A stretch of 64,000 nt of DNA, from the NCBI GenBank assembly GCA_032622095.1, contig CP136066.1, positions 230,520,961-230,584,960 on the forward strand, in the 5' to 3' direction. Source of the DNA: Siphonodentalium dalli. Lineage: Eukaryota > Mollusca > Scaphopoda > Gadilida > Siphonodentaliidae. The translations under genes were made by a program, and so were the position numbers. This document shows positions 47,130 to 58,043 of the stretch, one piece after another; positions within the stretch are counted from its first letter, which is position 1; every line of letters begins with the position of its first letter. The notes under the pieces were generated by a model, which worked only from the letters and a program-made list of their open reading frames with translations, searched no databases and had not been told where the DNA came from.

Positions 47130-47929
47130 GTCTCGAGGATGAACGCAGCCGTTTCACATTGGTGACGTCACTTTATGATATCGGCCGAGGAAGCTGGTCC
47201 AATCAAAATAGAGGATACGAACAGTATTTGGGATATCTATCGTTTGTACTGCAGTATGACGTCAATATTGTGGTTTTCATCGAACCGAAAGGAGTCAATT
47301 TCGTTTTACATCAGCGGAGGAATTGTTTAAACAGGACAAAAATAGTCATTAGCAGTTACGGCGAGCAGGACATGTCCATATACGAGCGTCGATTGGACGA
47401 AATCCTCAAGTCGAGTAAATGGAACAAAGATAACAAGTTAAGGACCTTAGCAGAGAACCATCCAAATTATATAGTCACCACCAACAGCAAACCAGGCCTC
47501 ACGAAGTTAGCATCGGAGTTAAATCCATTTCATACAACGCACTTTTTCTGGGTAGATGCTGGTTATGGTCATGGTGAAAAATGGGTTTTTACTCAAAACA
47601 TGGCATGGGCTCCTCGACCTCTTTTGGCGAATGACAAAAATGGGAAAGTGTTCCTTGTTCAGCTTTCGGATCCAGATACCTTCAGGGACAAAATGGACCG
47701 GTTTTACAAACTATCAGCCGAGCCAGCGTTTGCTGGGGGTTTCTTTGGAGGGGATGTAAATGCTATCACAAAACTGAGTTATGCTTTCAAGGAAATGTTT
47801 GTGAGAGCATTGGACGAAGGCTTCACGGATGACGACCAAGGAACTCATTTACTTGTTCATTTCAACAAACCCGACTTATATTACACACCGAAAGGGAAGT
47901 GGAATGATGTATTTCAACGTTTCAAATGA
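47130..47929 (+). CDS. Catalytic exon, HtrL/YibB-family glycosyltransferase-like protein (unit 1)
   Basis: Begins after the acceptor ATTACAG at 47129 in phase 1 and ends at TGA 47929, giving 265 codons. There is no ATG at its start. The family signature is clear: TLVTSLYDIGR at the start, VVFIEPK about 40 residues on, FFWVDAGYGH in the middle, and AGGFFGGD near residue 200. This is the layout of HtrL/YibB (WlaX-like) proteins, predicted glycosyltransferases with a DxG/DAG-type site, known from bacteria and expanded in some invertebrates. Substrate unknown. With the upstream exons 39917-40077 and 45111-45307 the phases give an open 385-residue type II membrane protein, probably in the Golgi. 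An AATAAA lies near 48190. Confidence 0.85.
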
Positions 47930-47990
47930 TTGAATAGCGAAATATACTTAACCGTTTCATGGCGGAAGCTTACTGTTTGTTTTGCGAAAT

Positions 47991-48339
47991 CCCTGTACAA
48001 TGCATTCTATTATATATGGAAGTCGACCATAGAGAATGCTTTGGCCTAACAAATTTTATATTATTTTTTTATAATTGTTTAAAATGTAAGAAAAAATTAA
48101 AACAAATGATAAAATTGTTAAATAATGTAAGAAAAAATTATAAAAATGATAAATTGGTAAAGAATATAAGAACAAATTATAAAAAGTGCAATAAAATGTA
48201 AGAAAAATTATAAAATTGTTGAAGAATATAAGAAAAAATTATAAAAATGACAAACAATTGTTAGGCCAATGCATTCTCTTATATATGCGTGGCGACCTAT
48301 GGTCGACTCGCATATATAAGAGAATGCATTGGCACAGGG
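47991..48339. mobile_element. Foldback element A in unit 1
   Basis: Left end CCCTGTACAATGCATTCTAT with a shortened palindrome (about 47998-48046); right end a full palindrome (about 48271-48333) and GGCACAGGG. The middle is A/T-rich (AAAATTATAAAA-type words). It begins 61 bp after the stop codon of the catalytic exon. The frames over it (47959-48201, 48239-48430) are not genes. Confidence 0.85.
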
Positions 48340-48374
48340 TCTTTAATGTTGCGCCAGCGCAAGGGTTAATCGTT

Positions 48375-48511
48375 AAATGTTCGTGAGAGCATTGGGCGAA
48401 TGATACACGGATGAAGACCAAGGAACTCATTTACTTAATCATTTCAACAAGTCAGACTTATATTACACACCGAAAGACAAGTGGAATGATGTATTTCAAC
48501 GTTTCAAATGA
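48375..48511 (+). pseudogene. Decayed second copy of the catalytic exon's 3' end
   Basis: 137 bp matching the last 137 bp of the catalytic exon (for example AAGGAACTCATTTACTT and TATTACACACCGAAAG). The reading frame is broken by TGA where the exon reads GAAGGC. It follows foldback element A by 35 bp. Confidence 0.9.
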
Positions 48512-48639
48512 TAACCACCTATTTGAACAAGAAATGCAGCCATGGGATGCGTCTGAAAAATAGCAAAACCTGTGTGGAATATTTTGTCAATTAGTATACA
48601 TAGGGTCCATTTCAGAGTAGAACCTCCACCTGAATATAT

Positions 48640-49200
48640 GATTGTTGCACTTAAATTGAAGAATGATATAAAAGTGAAAATTTGGATATTTCGTGTTCAG
48701 TGAAGGCCAACGCTGTATTATCTGTTACAGGGAAATAGCCATATTTATCTCCCCTGAATTATATCATCTGCGCTTGCAAGACATTTTTTTCGAATTGATA
48801 CGATTACTTTTTATCTATTTCAAATATTTCTCAGCTCTCACATAGATTTATTCGGGTGATAAAAAAAATCTATTTCGAATATTTCTATTAGGGGGAAGAA
48901 GCTTATTTACTGTCATTCACTCTGTCATATGATATGTTTGTGGTTTGAAGATGGTCAATTTGAGTAAAAAGTGGGTAAAATTGAGCGTTTTGTGCGTGCA
49001 AACCAAGGGGCATAACTGAACAAAGAAGCTAAAGTACAGACAGATGATTACACCTACAATTTCTGGCGAAACTAAAACATGCTTGATGGGATCTATGCAT
49101 AAGGTATTGGCTCAGCATAGAGTTGAAGTACAGTACCCCCTCCCAGTTTGGCCAAAATTGCTGGAAATCGTGTTTTGCTACCTTTGAGAGACTTTCAAAC
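48640..49200. repeat. ~500 bp direct repeat, left copy (unit 1)
   Basis: Matches 49640-50175 with about 85-90% identity by eye: TTCAGTGAAGGCCAAC, TTTCTCAGCTCT, AAATTGAGCGTTTTGTG, AGTACAGTACCCC. Non-coding. Confidence 0.8.
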
Positions 49201-49639
49201 TGGATAAATTAGTGACAATCTACTGAAATGTTGATATTTCCTATCTTCGTCTGTGAGTTTCTATTCACAGTTTCGTATTGATAACTTTTGTGCTCTATGT
49301 TAGGTGCATTTGCGTATAGTTTATGTCTCAGAAGCTATAAATACTATGGATTTCAGCTTGACAAGTCACTGAATGCTCACACAGGGCAAAAACCAAATTC
49401 AGCGTTGTATGGCTACTATGATTGGTGAAACACAAACATTACGGTTCACATTTGGGGGAGGGTGGTGCTGTGGTTATATATGCATCAGTTACTCTGGAGG
49501 ATAACTCTATTTTCCTTTAAGGTAGTAGTACACGATTTATCGGGTTGTTGTAGGGGGGTCTGGAAAATAGAACAATAAGTATCTGGGGGCGTACCAGCCA
49601 GTGTAGCCTGTGTTAAATGTGTCATTACTGGTTTGAAGG

Positions 49640-50175
49640 TTTAATTATTTTACAAACTGGAAAAGTTCACACACAAAATTGGATATGCAACAGGATTTTC
49701 GTATTCAGTGAAGGCCAACACTGTATTATTGGTTACAGGAAAATAGCCCGATATCTCTCTCCTGAATTCTGCCATCTGCGCTTAAAAGACGTTTTTTTCT
49801 TCAAATTGATATGATTACTTTTTATCAATTTCAAATATTTCTCAGCTCTAACATAGATTTATTCGGGTGAAAGAAGCCTACTTACTGACATTAGCTCTGT
49901 CATGATCTGTTTTGGGGTTGAAAATAGTCAATTTGAGTAAAATAATGGGTAAAATTGAGCGTTTTGTGCATGCAAACCAAGGGGCATAACTCAATGACAT
50001 CTTGTTTACAAAGAAGCTAAAGTACAGACATATGATTGCATCTACAATTTCTTTCGAAATTAAAACATGTCTGATAGGACCTATGCCAAAGATAAAGGCT
50101 CAGCATAGGTTTGAAGTACAGTACCCCTTCCCAGGTTGGCCAAAATTGCTATAAATCCGTGTATTGCTACCTAAT
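49640..50175. repeat. ~500 bp direct repeat, right copy (unit 1)
   Basis: Second copy of 48640-49200, about 1 kb downstream. The left copy has an extra AAAAAAAATCTATTTCGAAT segment. Confidence 0.8.
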
Positions 50176-52028
50176 TTACTTTGTCTGGCGATTTGTGCAG
50201 GCATTTCGATACAGAAAGCTATGTGTTAGAAAACGAACGCAAAAAAATGTTATCAAAATGCATTTGTACCACAACTAACTACATGTACGTGATAAGTATA
50301 AAATTCAACATTTAGTGATTCTACCTAAATTTGCCTCTAAAGAGCATGCACTTCTATCGCAAGCTCATTGAATCAATCGTAGGACAAATGTTAGTAAAAC
50401 CATTACACATGGAAGCTACAGGTTACACTCGTGTAAATATTTTCCATAGGCTTCAATGTTAACGTTTGTTGATCTGCATAAGAGGTAAAATGGAAACTGT
50501 TCAAACTGCCTTCGGATTATGTGAGCTTGACATCTGTGGAAACTTTCCCAATAAAAAATCAACACCGTCTAGCAGGGAATCCACTTCAAATTTTCGTTTG
50601 TTCATAACTAGGGTCAGTTCCGCACTGAAAAAATATTGTCATTTTTTTAATCACACTTAAAATTTCTAAAAGGCCACAACAGACTTCATATCATCTTTAA
50701 TGAATGGGCCTCTTGGCAAATTAAGTTTGTGGGAGAATGATTCCTTGAATTTTTGTCAACAGTTTACTTTTAATTCATGCATCCAATCACATCCCAGAGT
50801 GTTTTAACTGTGAAACTTTTTACTCCTCCCGCAACCACAGGGGGGGGGGGGCTGCGTATGGTATTTACACCAGTGTAACCTACAGAAGTGTTACCGCTCA
50901 TGTCATTATTTTGGTAAAGATACATTTTGTGTATGCATGAATTAAAACAAAAGAGTAGAATCACATACACATTAAATGTGTGGTATCCATTCCTAAACTA
51001 CAGAAAGTGTAGATTTACAAATACCGATTAAAGGCCCACTTAATTTTTTTTATAGTGACTTGATATACAGTTTTAATAACAATCTATGCCATAAAATATG
51101 ATTAAAATACTATAATTCATCACTATTTAAAAAAAAGTGTCTCAGAAGATGCCCACGGAGAAATAGAAAACTGCTGAAGACTACCCCCTCTGACACACAG
51201 AATGCAACATAATTCAAACTTTTTCAATGAAAGGGGAAGAACGCTATCTATAATATATAGAGTTATTCCCCCTGCATTGAAAATAATACTGATTTTTACT
51301 TCAATCTTGGTGAAAAAACGCGTTGGCAAATCAACAAAAACAACATGTCTACAGTTTATTACACCGGATAAGTTGATAATATAATGTTTTGGAGCTTCCT
51401 CTTTCAAATGGTATATAATATGGCATATATTTTATATAAAGTAATCTGGGGGTTCGAAAATTAAGTGGCGTTTAAATAGTAAAATCTGGCTGCTCTAGCG
51501 ACCATGCTTTTCAACGAATTTCGGACAAATTATATTGCTTCCATCTATATATGGTCACCCCGACGATCCTTGTGAAGTATGGTAATGCTCGAATGGGGGA
51601 TGTATGTAGGTTATGTTATACCGAAGAAAATTGATGACGGACGACAACCCATGCAAATAACTCAAAAACTTGAACTGCTGATATCAGTCGGCATCAGCCC
51701 CCTGTGATACAGTTCTTTAAAAACAGAACGATTATCGACATAGCGTTACATAAATGTACTAGAAAGACTTATTCAAGTCATATCATGTAGCAATCTGCAA
51801 GGCAGGTTGTCCCTCCCTAAGCTGATATAACCACTACCACTACGTATACATAATGAAAGGGTACATGACTGTTTTATTTAACATTCCCGATATCCAAATC
51901 TATTTTGGATTTACGATTAGATAGCGATTGGTAATCAATCAGAGTAACAGGTGGCACGCGATGTTAGGATTATATAGCGATTGGTATTCGATCTGGGTAA
52001 CTGTGAGGACTGTACGATTCTAAGTTTA
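50176..52028. other. Gene-free part of unit 1
   Basis: AT-rich. A G-run near 50842-50852 is followed by unrecognised sequence. Frames at 50466, 50770, 51123 and 51202 overlap on opposite strands and show no domain. Confidence 0.45.
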
Positions 52029-52396
52029 CCATGTGCCAATGCATTCTCTTATATATGCGAGTCGACCATAGGTCGCCTCGCATATATAAGAGAATGCATT
52101 GGCCTAACAATTTTTTATCATTTTGTTTTATAAATTTTTCTTACAATTTTTAGGACATAAAATAAAAAACATCCATTACCCTGCAGGGAGCCCCACACAT
52201 ATATATATAAGCATATAGAAGAGCGTCGTCTGCTCATGGTGTCTGGGGCTCTGTATGGGTGAAATTATAAAATTGTTAAAGAATACAAGAAAAAATTATT
52301 AAAATTGTAAAAAGTTGTTAGGCCAATGCATTCTCTTATATATGTGAGGCGACATATGGTCGACTCGCATATATAAGAGAATGCATTGGCACAGGG
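52029..52396. mobile_element. Foldback element B in unit 1 (most complete copy)
   Basis: Both ends are near-perfect ~65 bp palindromes (about 52034-52103 and 52320-52391). They are centred on GACCATAGGTC and GACATATGGTC, and the element ends in GGCACAGGG. The core carries AGCCCCACACATATAT and GTCTGGGGCT facing each other. The 15 bp just outside, ACGATTCTAAGTTTA on the left and TAAACTTAGAATCGT on the right, are exact reverse complements. Confidence 0.9.
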
Positions 52397-52669
52397 TAAA
52401 CTTAGAATCGTAGAAAATTGATATAAACAATAGCTTGTCTAAATGAATATCAAGATATAATTGAATGGGGTGATTATATAAATAAATAAATAACGGAGAT
52501 ATTTTTAAATTAGCGTTTTTTTTTAACCCTTTACCCAACAAACCGGCCAAAACCGGCCAAATAAAGCTTCAACAGCCTAAAATATCTTCGGTCTGTCTTA
52601 ATAGAACCATACAAATATGGATATCATTGGAACCGGCTCCTTGACGACATTGTGATAGTTACAGTTATG

Positions 52670-52690
52670 CCCTGTGCCAATGCATTCTCT
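52670..52690. mobile_element. Cut palindrome arm at the unit 1 / unit 2 junction
   Basis: CCCTGTGCCAATGCATTCTC, the end of a foldback element, stops inside the first arm of its palindrome. The next bases are the start of array unit 2. The same junction recurs at 60538-60558. Confidence 0.9.
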
Positions 52691-53125
52691 TAGAACTATG
52701 CATTTTCATCAATTGGACACTTAAACATGACACTTCCAAGTTTTCTGGAGAAACACACATGACTCTAATCTAATGTGGTATACGCTTTTATGTAGTATTC
52801 ACAAACGTGCATTGATACGCGATAGATAAGGCGGTCACCATAATCAATTTACAGTATCAGCGTTATCTATCAAGTATGGCCGCTTTATCCACTTTCAATG
52901 CACCCACGTGTATGAATAACTCCATAACAAAGCGCATACCGCACCATTTAATGAAATAAATAAAAGTGTAATCGTTGGTTAATAACCCATACCGTCTATT
53001 GTCATATAAATTGTATTCGAATTATACCATTTGTCCGACACAAAAATGGAATTGATATGGAATTTGTTTACTTGATTAGCTAATTAGCTGACGACCAGCA
53101 CATTATTTTTAGACTTGCATATATA

Positions 53126-53563
53126 TTAAGTTATATTATATTTTCTCTCCCTTCTTTTCGCTCGTCTGTTCTGATTATGTTTAGTCCACCTAGCAGCCTT
53201 CTCCATATCTACAATGTGATCGGATGTAAAAGGCGAATTCCTGAGAGTTGGTTCGTAATCTGGATTTCTGAAAAGCATCATGCCTATATCTACACTAACT
53301 ACCCTCATAAGCACTGCCCTAAGTGTCATGCACACCTTAACAATGATGCTAAACACTTTGAGGCAATTATATTGCAGAAATGTTGTAAGAGGAAAATATT
53401 GTGACCACTTGGAAAAAAGTGACTTTTTTCGCGGCTGAAAGAACCCACCCACCCGGCCTACTGTATGGAAAGTGAATGACCCCCCTCTGATGGGATACCA
53501 AGTAAAGTATGCAGCGTATCCCATATATATCGAGCTTGTGTTTGTATAATAAACCTCCGACAT
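53126..53563 (-). other. Longer form of the shared minus-strand frame (unit 2)
   Basis: 145 codons. The last ~55 residues equal those of the frame at 45845-46039 but for two residues (Thr and His here, Asn and Gln in unit 1). The first 90 lie in the segment that unit 1 lacks. See the unit 1 entry for the possible exon reading. Confidence 0.3.
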
Positions 53564-54997
53564 TTAAATACAGTATTAGCTTACATATCTTATCTTGACT
53601 TGGTTGTCAATTGTTCATATACCATACAGGGAATGTGTATGGCCCTGAATTCATTCGACTATTTTTAATTCTTTTATTTTCTGCCATTTCATAGTCATTG
53701 AAGTAACTAAAAATACACTCAGGGGATTCTTTGGTAATCACTGCCATATAGAATTGCTGTAACTTTACAGTGTAGAAACTTATTAAGCCATGACGCCAAT
53801 CTCACTCATGATGTATCTGTTTAAAGCTAACCATTTGCATCAAATTAACTACTCCCACATGGCGGAGATTACTGGATATCCAAAACGTTAATTAAATAAT
53901 CTAACTAAAGAAAACAAAAAACAAAAACAGTCAAAATGGTAATTCCACACTTTTATAACTCATATTCCATGCATTTATAATTCATGTGTGTCATTTTATG
54001 TTCTTATGTTGATCCGAATAAAAAAAAGAAAAAAAAAACTTGATTGTCAATACAATATAAATGTGACATCTGACGGAGCACACTCGTAACCCGGTTCACA
54101 CTTTTCGGCCGATGAAATCGCACCAATCCATGAACAATATTTTTGTATGAATCTGTGTAAAGCTGAATCCAGCACAACATTCGATGGAAATTTTAACACC
54201 TAGTATAGATTGAAATTGTTCTCATTTGTTAATTTTAGTTTGTTTACCGTTATTACATTTTAATACGTTTTAATCACGTGGTTTCGAGTTGATGAGTAGT
54301 ATTTTGGCAGCTATGAGAATACCCTATCATATTTTTCAAACAAGCTGCTATCTCATTTGTGTCCAAACTCTAACATTCTGACAAAAGCTGCCAGCCGAAG
54401 GATTCTCCTATAGATGTATGGACTGGTGTATTCCACGAACCTCCGACTGGAAACATTGATCAAAATGTTATAGAAAACTATTGAGTATTTCCGAACAAAT
54501 AAGGTAACCACTTGTTTTAAAAATAAACTAGTATTTGCTCGTAACAGTCAAAATACTATATTTTGTGTCAGATTCTCATAAATTATGTTTTTGTGCGTTT
54601 GTACTCGCCTCGGCCATTTTGAATGGGTGGTACTCTCCAACCTTGAAACCACGTGATTCTCCATATTTGTTATTAGTTATAGTGATGTGAAATAGAAACG
54701 GAGAATAATCTTGCTCAAAGTAGTATTGTTTTTATAAATATGATATCCACATTGACAACAAACACCGCCATTCTTATATATTAATTAAATACAGTGACTC
54801 TCGATGGCGAAATCGTTTTCGTTAGCAGATAGTACCGTCCCGAATCGAGCAGTAAATATTTACAATTGCGCGTAGTTCAGACGATGCGCTCTGTGTAGTT
54901 GTCATAGCGCCCGAATACTAACTTATTAGTTTCACGCATCCGAATAAGTACATAATATGTCTTTAATGTTGAGCCTTACATTTCACAAATATTACAG

Positions 54998-55797
54998 GTC
55001 TCGAGGATGAACGCAGCCGTTTCACATTGGTGACGTCACTTTATGATATCGGCCGAGGAAGCTGGTCCAATCAAAATAGAGGATACGAACAGTATTTGGG
55101 ATATCTATCGTTTGTACTGCAGTACGACGTCAATATTGTGGTTTTCATCGAACCGAAAGGAGTCAATTTCGTTTTACATCAGCGGAGGAATTGTTTAAAC
55201 AGGACAAAAATAGTCATTAGCAGTTACGGCGAGCAGGACATGTCCATATACGAGCGGCGATTGGACGAAATCCTCAAGTCGAGTAAATGGAACAAAGATA
55301 ACAAGTTAAGGACCTTAGCAGAGAACCATCCAAATTATATAGTCACCACCAACAGCAAACCAGGCCTCACGAAGTTAGCATCGGAGTTAAATCCATTTCA
55401 TACAACGCACTTTTTCTGGGTAGATGCTGGTTATGGTCATGGTGAAAAATGGGTTTTTACCCAAAACATGGCATGGGCTCCTCGACCTCTTTTAGCGAAT
55501 GACAAAAATGGGAAAGTGTTCCTTGTTCAGCTTTCGGATCCAGATACCTTCAGGGACAAAATGGACCGGTTTTACAAACTATCAGCCGAGCCAGCGTTTG
55601 CTGGGGGTTTCTTTGGAGGGGATGTAAATGCTATCACAAAACTGAGTTATGCTTTCAAGGAAATGTTTGTGAGAGCATTGGACGAAGGCTTCACGGATGA
55701 CGACCAAGGAACTCATTTACTTGTTCATTTCAACAAACCCGACTTATATTACACACCGAAAGGGAAGTGGAATGATGTATTTCAACGTTTCAAATGA
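54998..55797 (+). CDS. Catalytic exon, HtrL/YibB family (unit 2)
   Basis: 800 bp with the same acceptor phase and stop as unit 1. The protein is identical to unit 1. Base changes found relative to unit 1 are TAT/TAC, CGT/CGG, ACT/ACC and TTG/TTA, all silent. The intron just before the acceptor reads TTTCACAAATATTACAG. No signal-anchor or stem exon exists in this unit, so the exon would have to be joined to exons more than 9 kb upstream, skipping unit 1, or is not used. Confidence 0.75.
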
Positions 55798-55858
55798 TTG
55801 AATAGCGAAATATACTTAACCGTTTCATGGCGGAAGCTTACTGTTTGTTTTGCGAAAT

Positions 55859-56207
55859 CCCTGTACAATGCATTCTATTATATATGGGAGTCGACCATAG
55901 AGAATGCTTTGGCCTAACAAATTTTATATTATTTTTTTATAATTGTTTAAAATGTAAGAAAAAATTAAAACAAATGATAAAATTGTTAAATAATGTAAGA
56001 AAAAATTATAAAAATGATAAATTGGTAAAGAATATAAGAACAAATTATAAAAAGTGCAATAAAATGTAAGAAAAATTATAAAATTGTTGAAGAATATAAG
56101 AAAAATTTATAAAAATGACAAACAATTGTTAGGCCAATGCATTCTCTTATATATGCGTGGCGACCTATGGTCGACTCGCATATATAAGAGAATGCATTGG
56201 CACAGGG
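55859..56207. mobile_element. Foldback element A in unit 2
   Basis: Counterpart of 47991-48339 at +7,868 bp. Confidence 0.85.
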
Positions 56208-56242
56208 TCTTTAATGTTGCGCCAGCGCAAGGGTTAATCGTT

Positions 56243-56379
56243 AAATGTTCGTGAGAGCATTGGGCGAATGATACACGGATGAAGACCAAGGAACTCATTT
56301 ACTTAATCATTTCAACAAGTCAGACTTATATTACACACCGAAAGACAAGTGGAATGATGTATTTCAACGTTTCAAATGA
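56243..56379 (+). pseudogene. Decayed 3'-exon copy in unit 2
   Basis: Counterpart of 48375-48511, with the same premature TGA. Confidence 0.9.
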
Positions 56380-56507
56380 TAACCACCTATTTGAACAAGA
56401 AATGCAGCCATGGGATGCGTCTGAAAAATAGCAAAACCTGTGTGGAATATTTTGTCAATTAGTATACATAGGGTCCATTTCAGAGTAGAACCTCCACCTG
56501 AATATAT

Positions 56508-58043
56508 GATTGTTGCACTTAAATTGAAGAATGATATAAAAGTGAAAATTTGGATATTTCGTGTTCAGTGAAGGCCAACGCTGTATTATCTGTTACAGGG
56601 AAATAGCCATATTTATCTCCCCTGAATTATATCATCTGCGCTTGCAAGACATTTTTTTCGAATTGATACGATTACTTTTTATCTATTTCAAATATTTCTC
56701 AGCTCTCACATAGATTTATTCGGGTGATAAAAAAAATCTATTTCGAATATTTCTATTAGGGGGAAGAAGCTTATTTACTGTCATTCACTCTGTCATATGA
56801 TATGTTTGTGGTTTGAAGATGGTCAATTTGAGTAAAAAGTGGGTAAAATTGAGCGTTTTGTGCGTGCAAACCAAGGGGCATAACTGAACAAAGAAGCTAA
56901 AGTACAGACAGATGATTACACCTACAATTTCTGGCGAAACTAAAACATGCTTGATGGGATCTATGCATAAGGTATTGGCTCAGCATAGAGTTGAAGTACA
57001 GTACCCCCTCCCAGTTTGGCCAAAATTGCTGGAAATCGTGTTTTGCTACCTTTGAGAGACTTTCAAACTGGATAAATTAGTGACAATCTACTGAAATGTT
57101 GATATTTCCTATCTTCGTCTGTGAGTTTCTATTCACAGTTTCGTATTGATAACTTTTGTGCTCTATGTTAGGTGCATTTGCGTATAGTTTATGTCTCAGA
57201 AGCTATAAATACTATGGATTTCAGCTTGACAAGTCACTGAATGCTCACACAGGGCAAAAACCAAATTCAGCGTTGTATGGCTACTATGATTGGTGAAACA
57301 CAAACATTACGGTTCACATTTGGGGGAGGGTGGTGCTGTGGTTATATATGCATCAGTTACTCTGGAGGATAACTCTATTTTCCTTTAAGGTAGTAGTACA
57401 CGATTTATCGGGTTGTTGTAGGGGGGTCTGGAAAATAGAACAATAAGTATCTGGGGGCGTACCAGCCAGTGTAGCCTGTGTTAAATGTGTCATTACTGGT
57501 TTGAAGGTTTAATTATTTTACAAACTGGAAAAGTTCACACACAAAATTGGATATGCAACAGGATTTTCGTATTCAGTGAAGGCCAACACTGTATTATTGG
57601 TTACAGGAAAATAGCCCGATATCTCTCTCCTGAATTCTGCCATCTGCGCTTAAAAGACGTTTTTTTCTTCAAATTGATATGATTACTTTTTATCAATTTC
57701 AAATATTTCTCAGCTCTAACATAGATTTATTCGGGTGAAAGAAGCCTACTTACTGACATTAGCTCTGTCATGATCTGTTTTGGGGTTGAAAATAGTCAAT
57801 TTGAGTAAAATAATGGGTAAAATTGAGCGTTTTGTGCATGCAAACCAAGGGGCATAACTCAATGACATCTTGTTTACAAAGAAGCTAAAGTACAGACATA
57901 TGATTGCATCTACAATTTCTTTCGAAATTAAAACATGTCTGATAGGACCTATGCCAAAGATAAAGGCTCAGCATAGGTTTGAAGTACAGTACCCCTTCCC
58001 AGGTTGGCCAAAATTGCTATAAATCCGTGTATTGCTACCTAAT
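56508..58043. repeat. ~500 bp direct repeat pair in unit 2
   Basis: Counterpart of the pair at 48640-49200 and 49640-50175. Copies lie at about 56508-57068 and 57508-58043. Confidence 0.8.

Larger units (their letters stand above)
45410..52690. repeat. Tandem array unit 1 (7,281 bp)
   Basis: Starts at TAGAACTATGCATTTTCATC and runs to the next start at 52691. Compared with units 2 and 3 it lacks about 600 bp after the minus-strand open stretch near 46018. It contains the catalytic exon, a decayed repeat of that exon's 3' end, two foldback elements, a 500 bp internal direct repeat and, at its right edge, a cut palindrome arm. Confidence 0.95.

Noticed and set aside
47959-48430. Frames next to the catalytic exon (80 and 63 codons) as genes
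   Set aside because: They lie in foldback element A and change with its copies.
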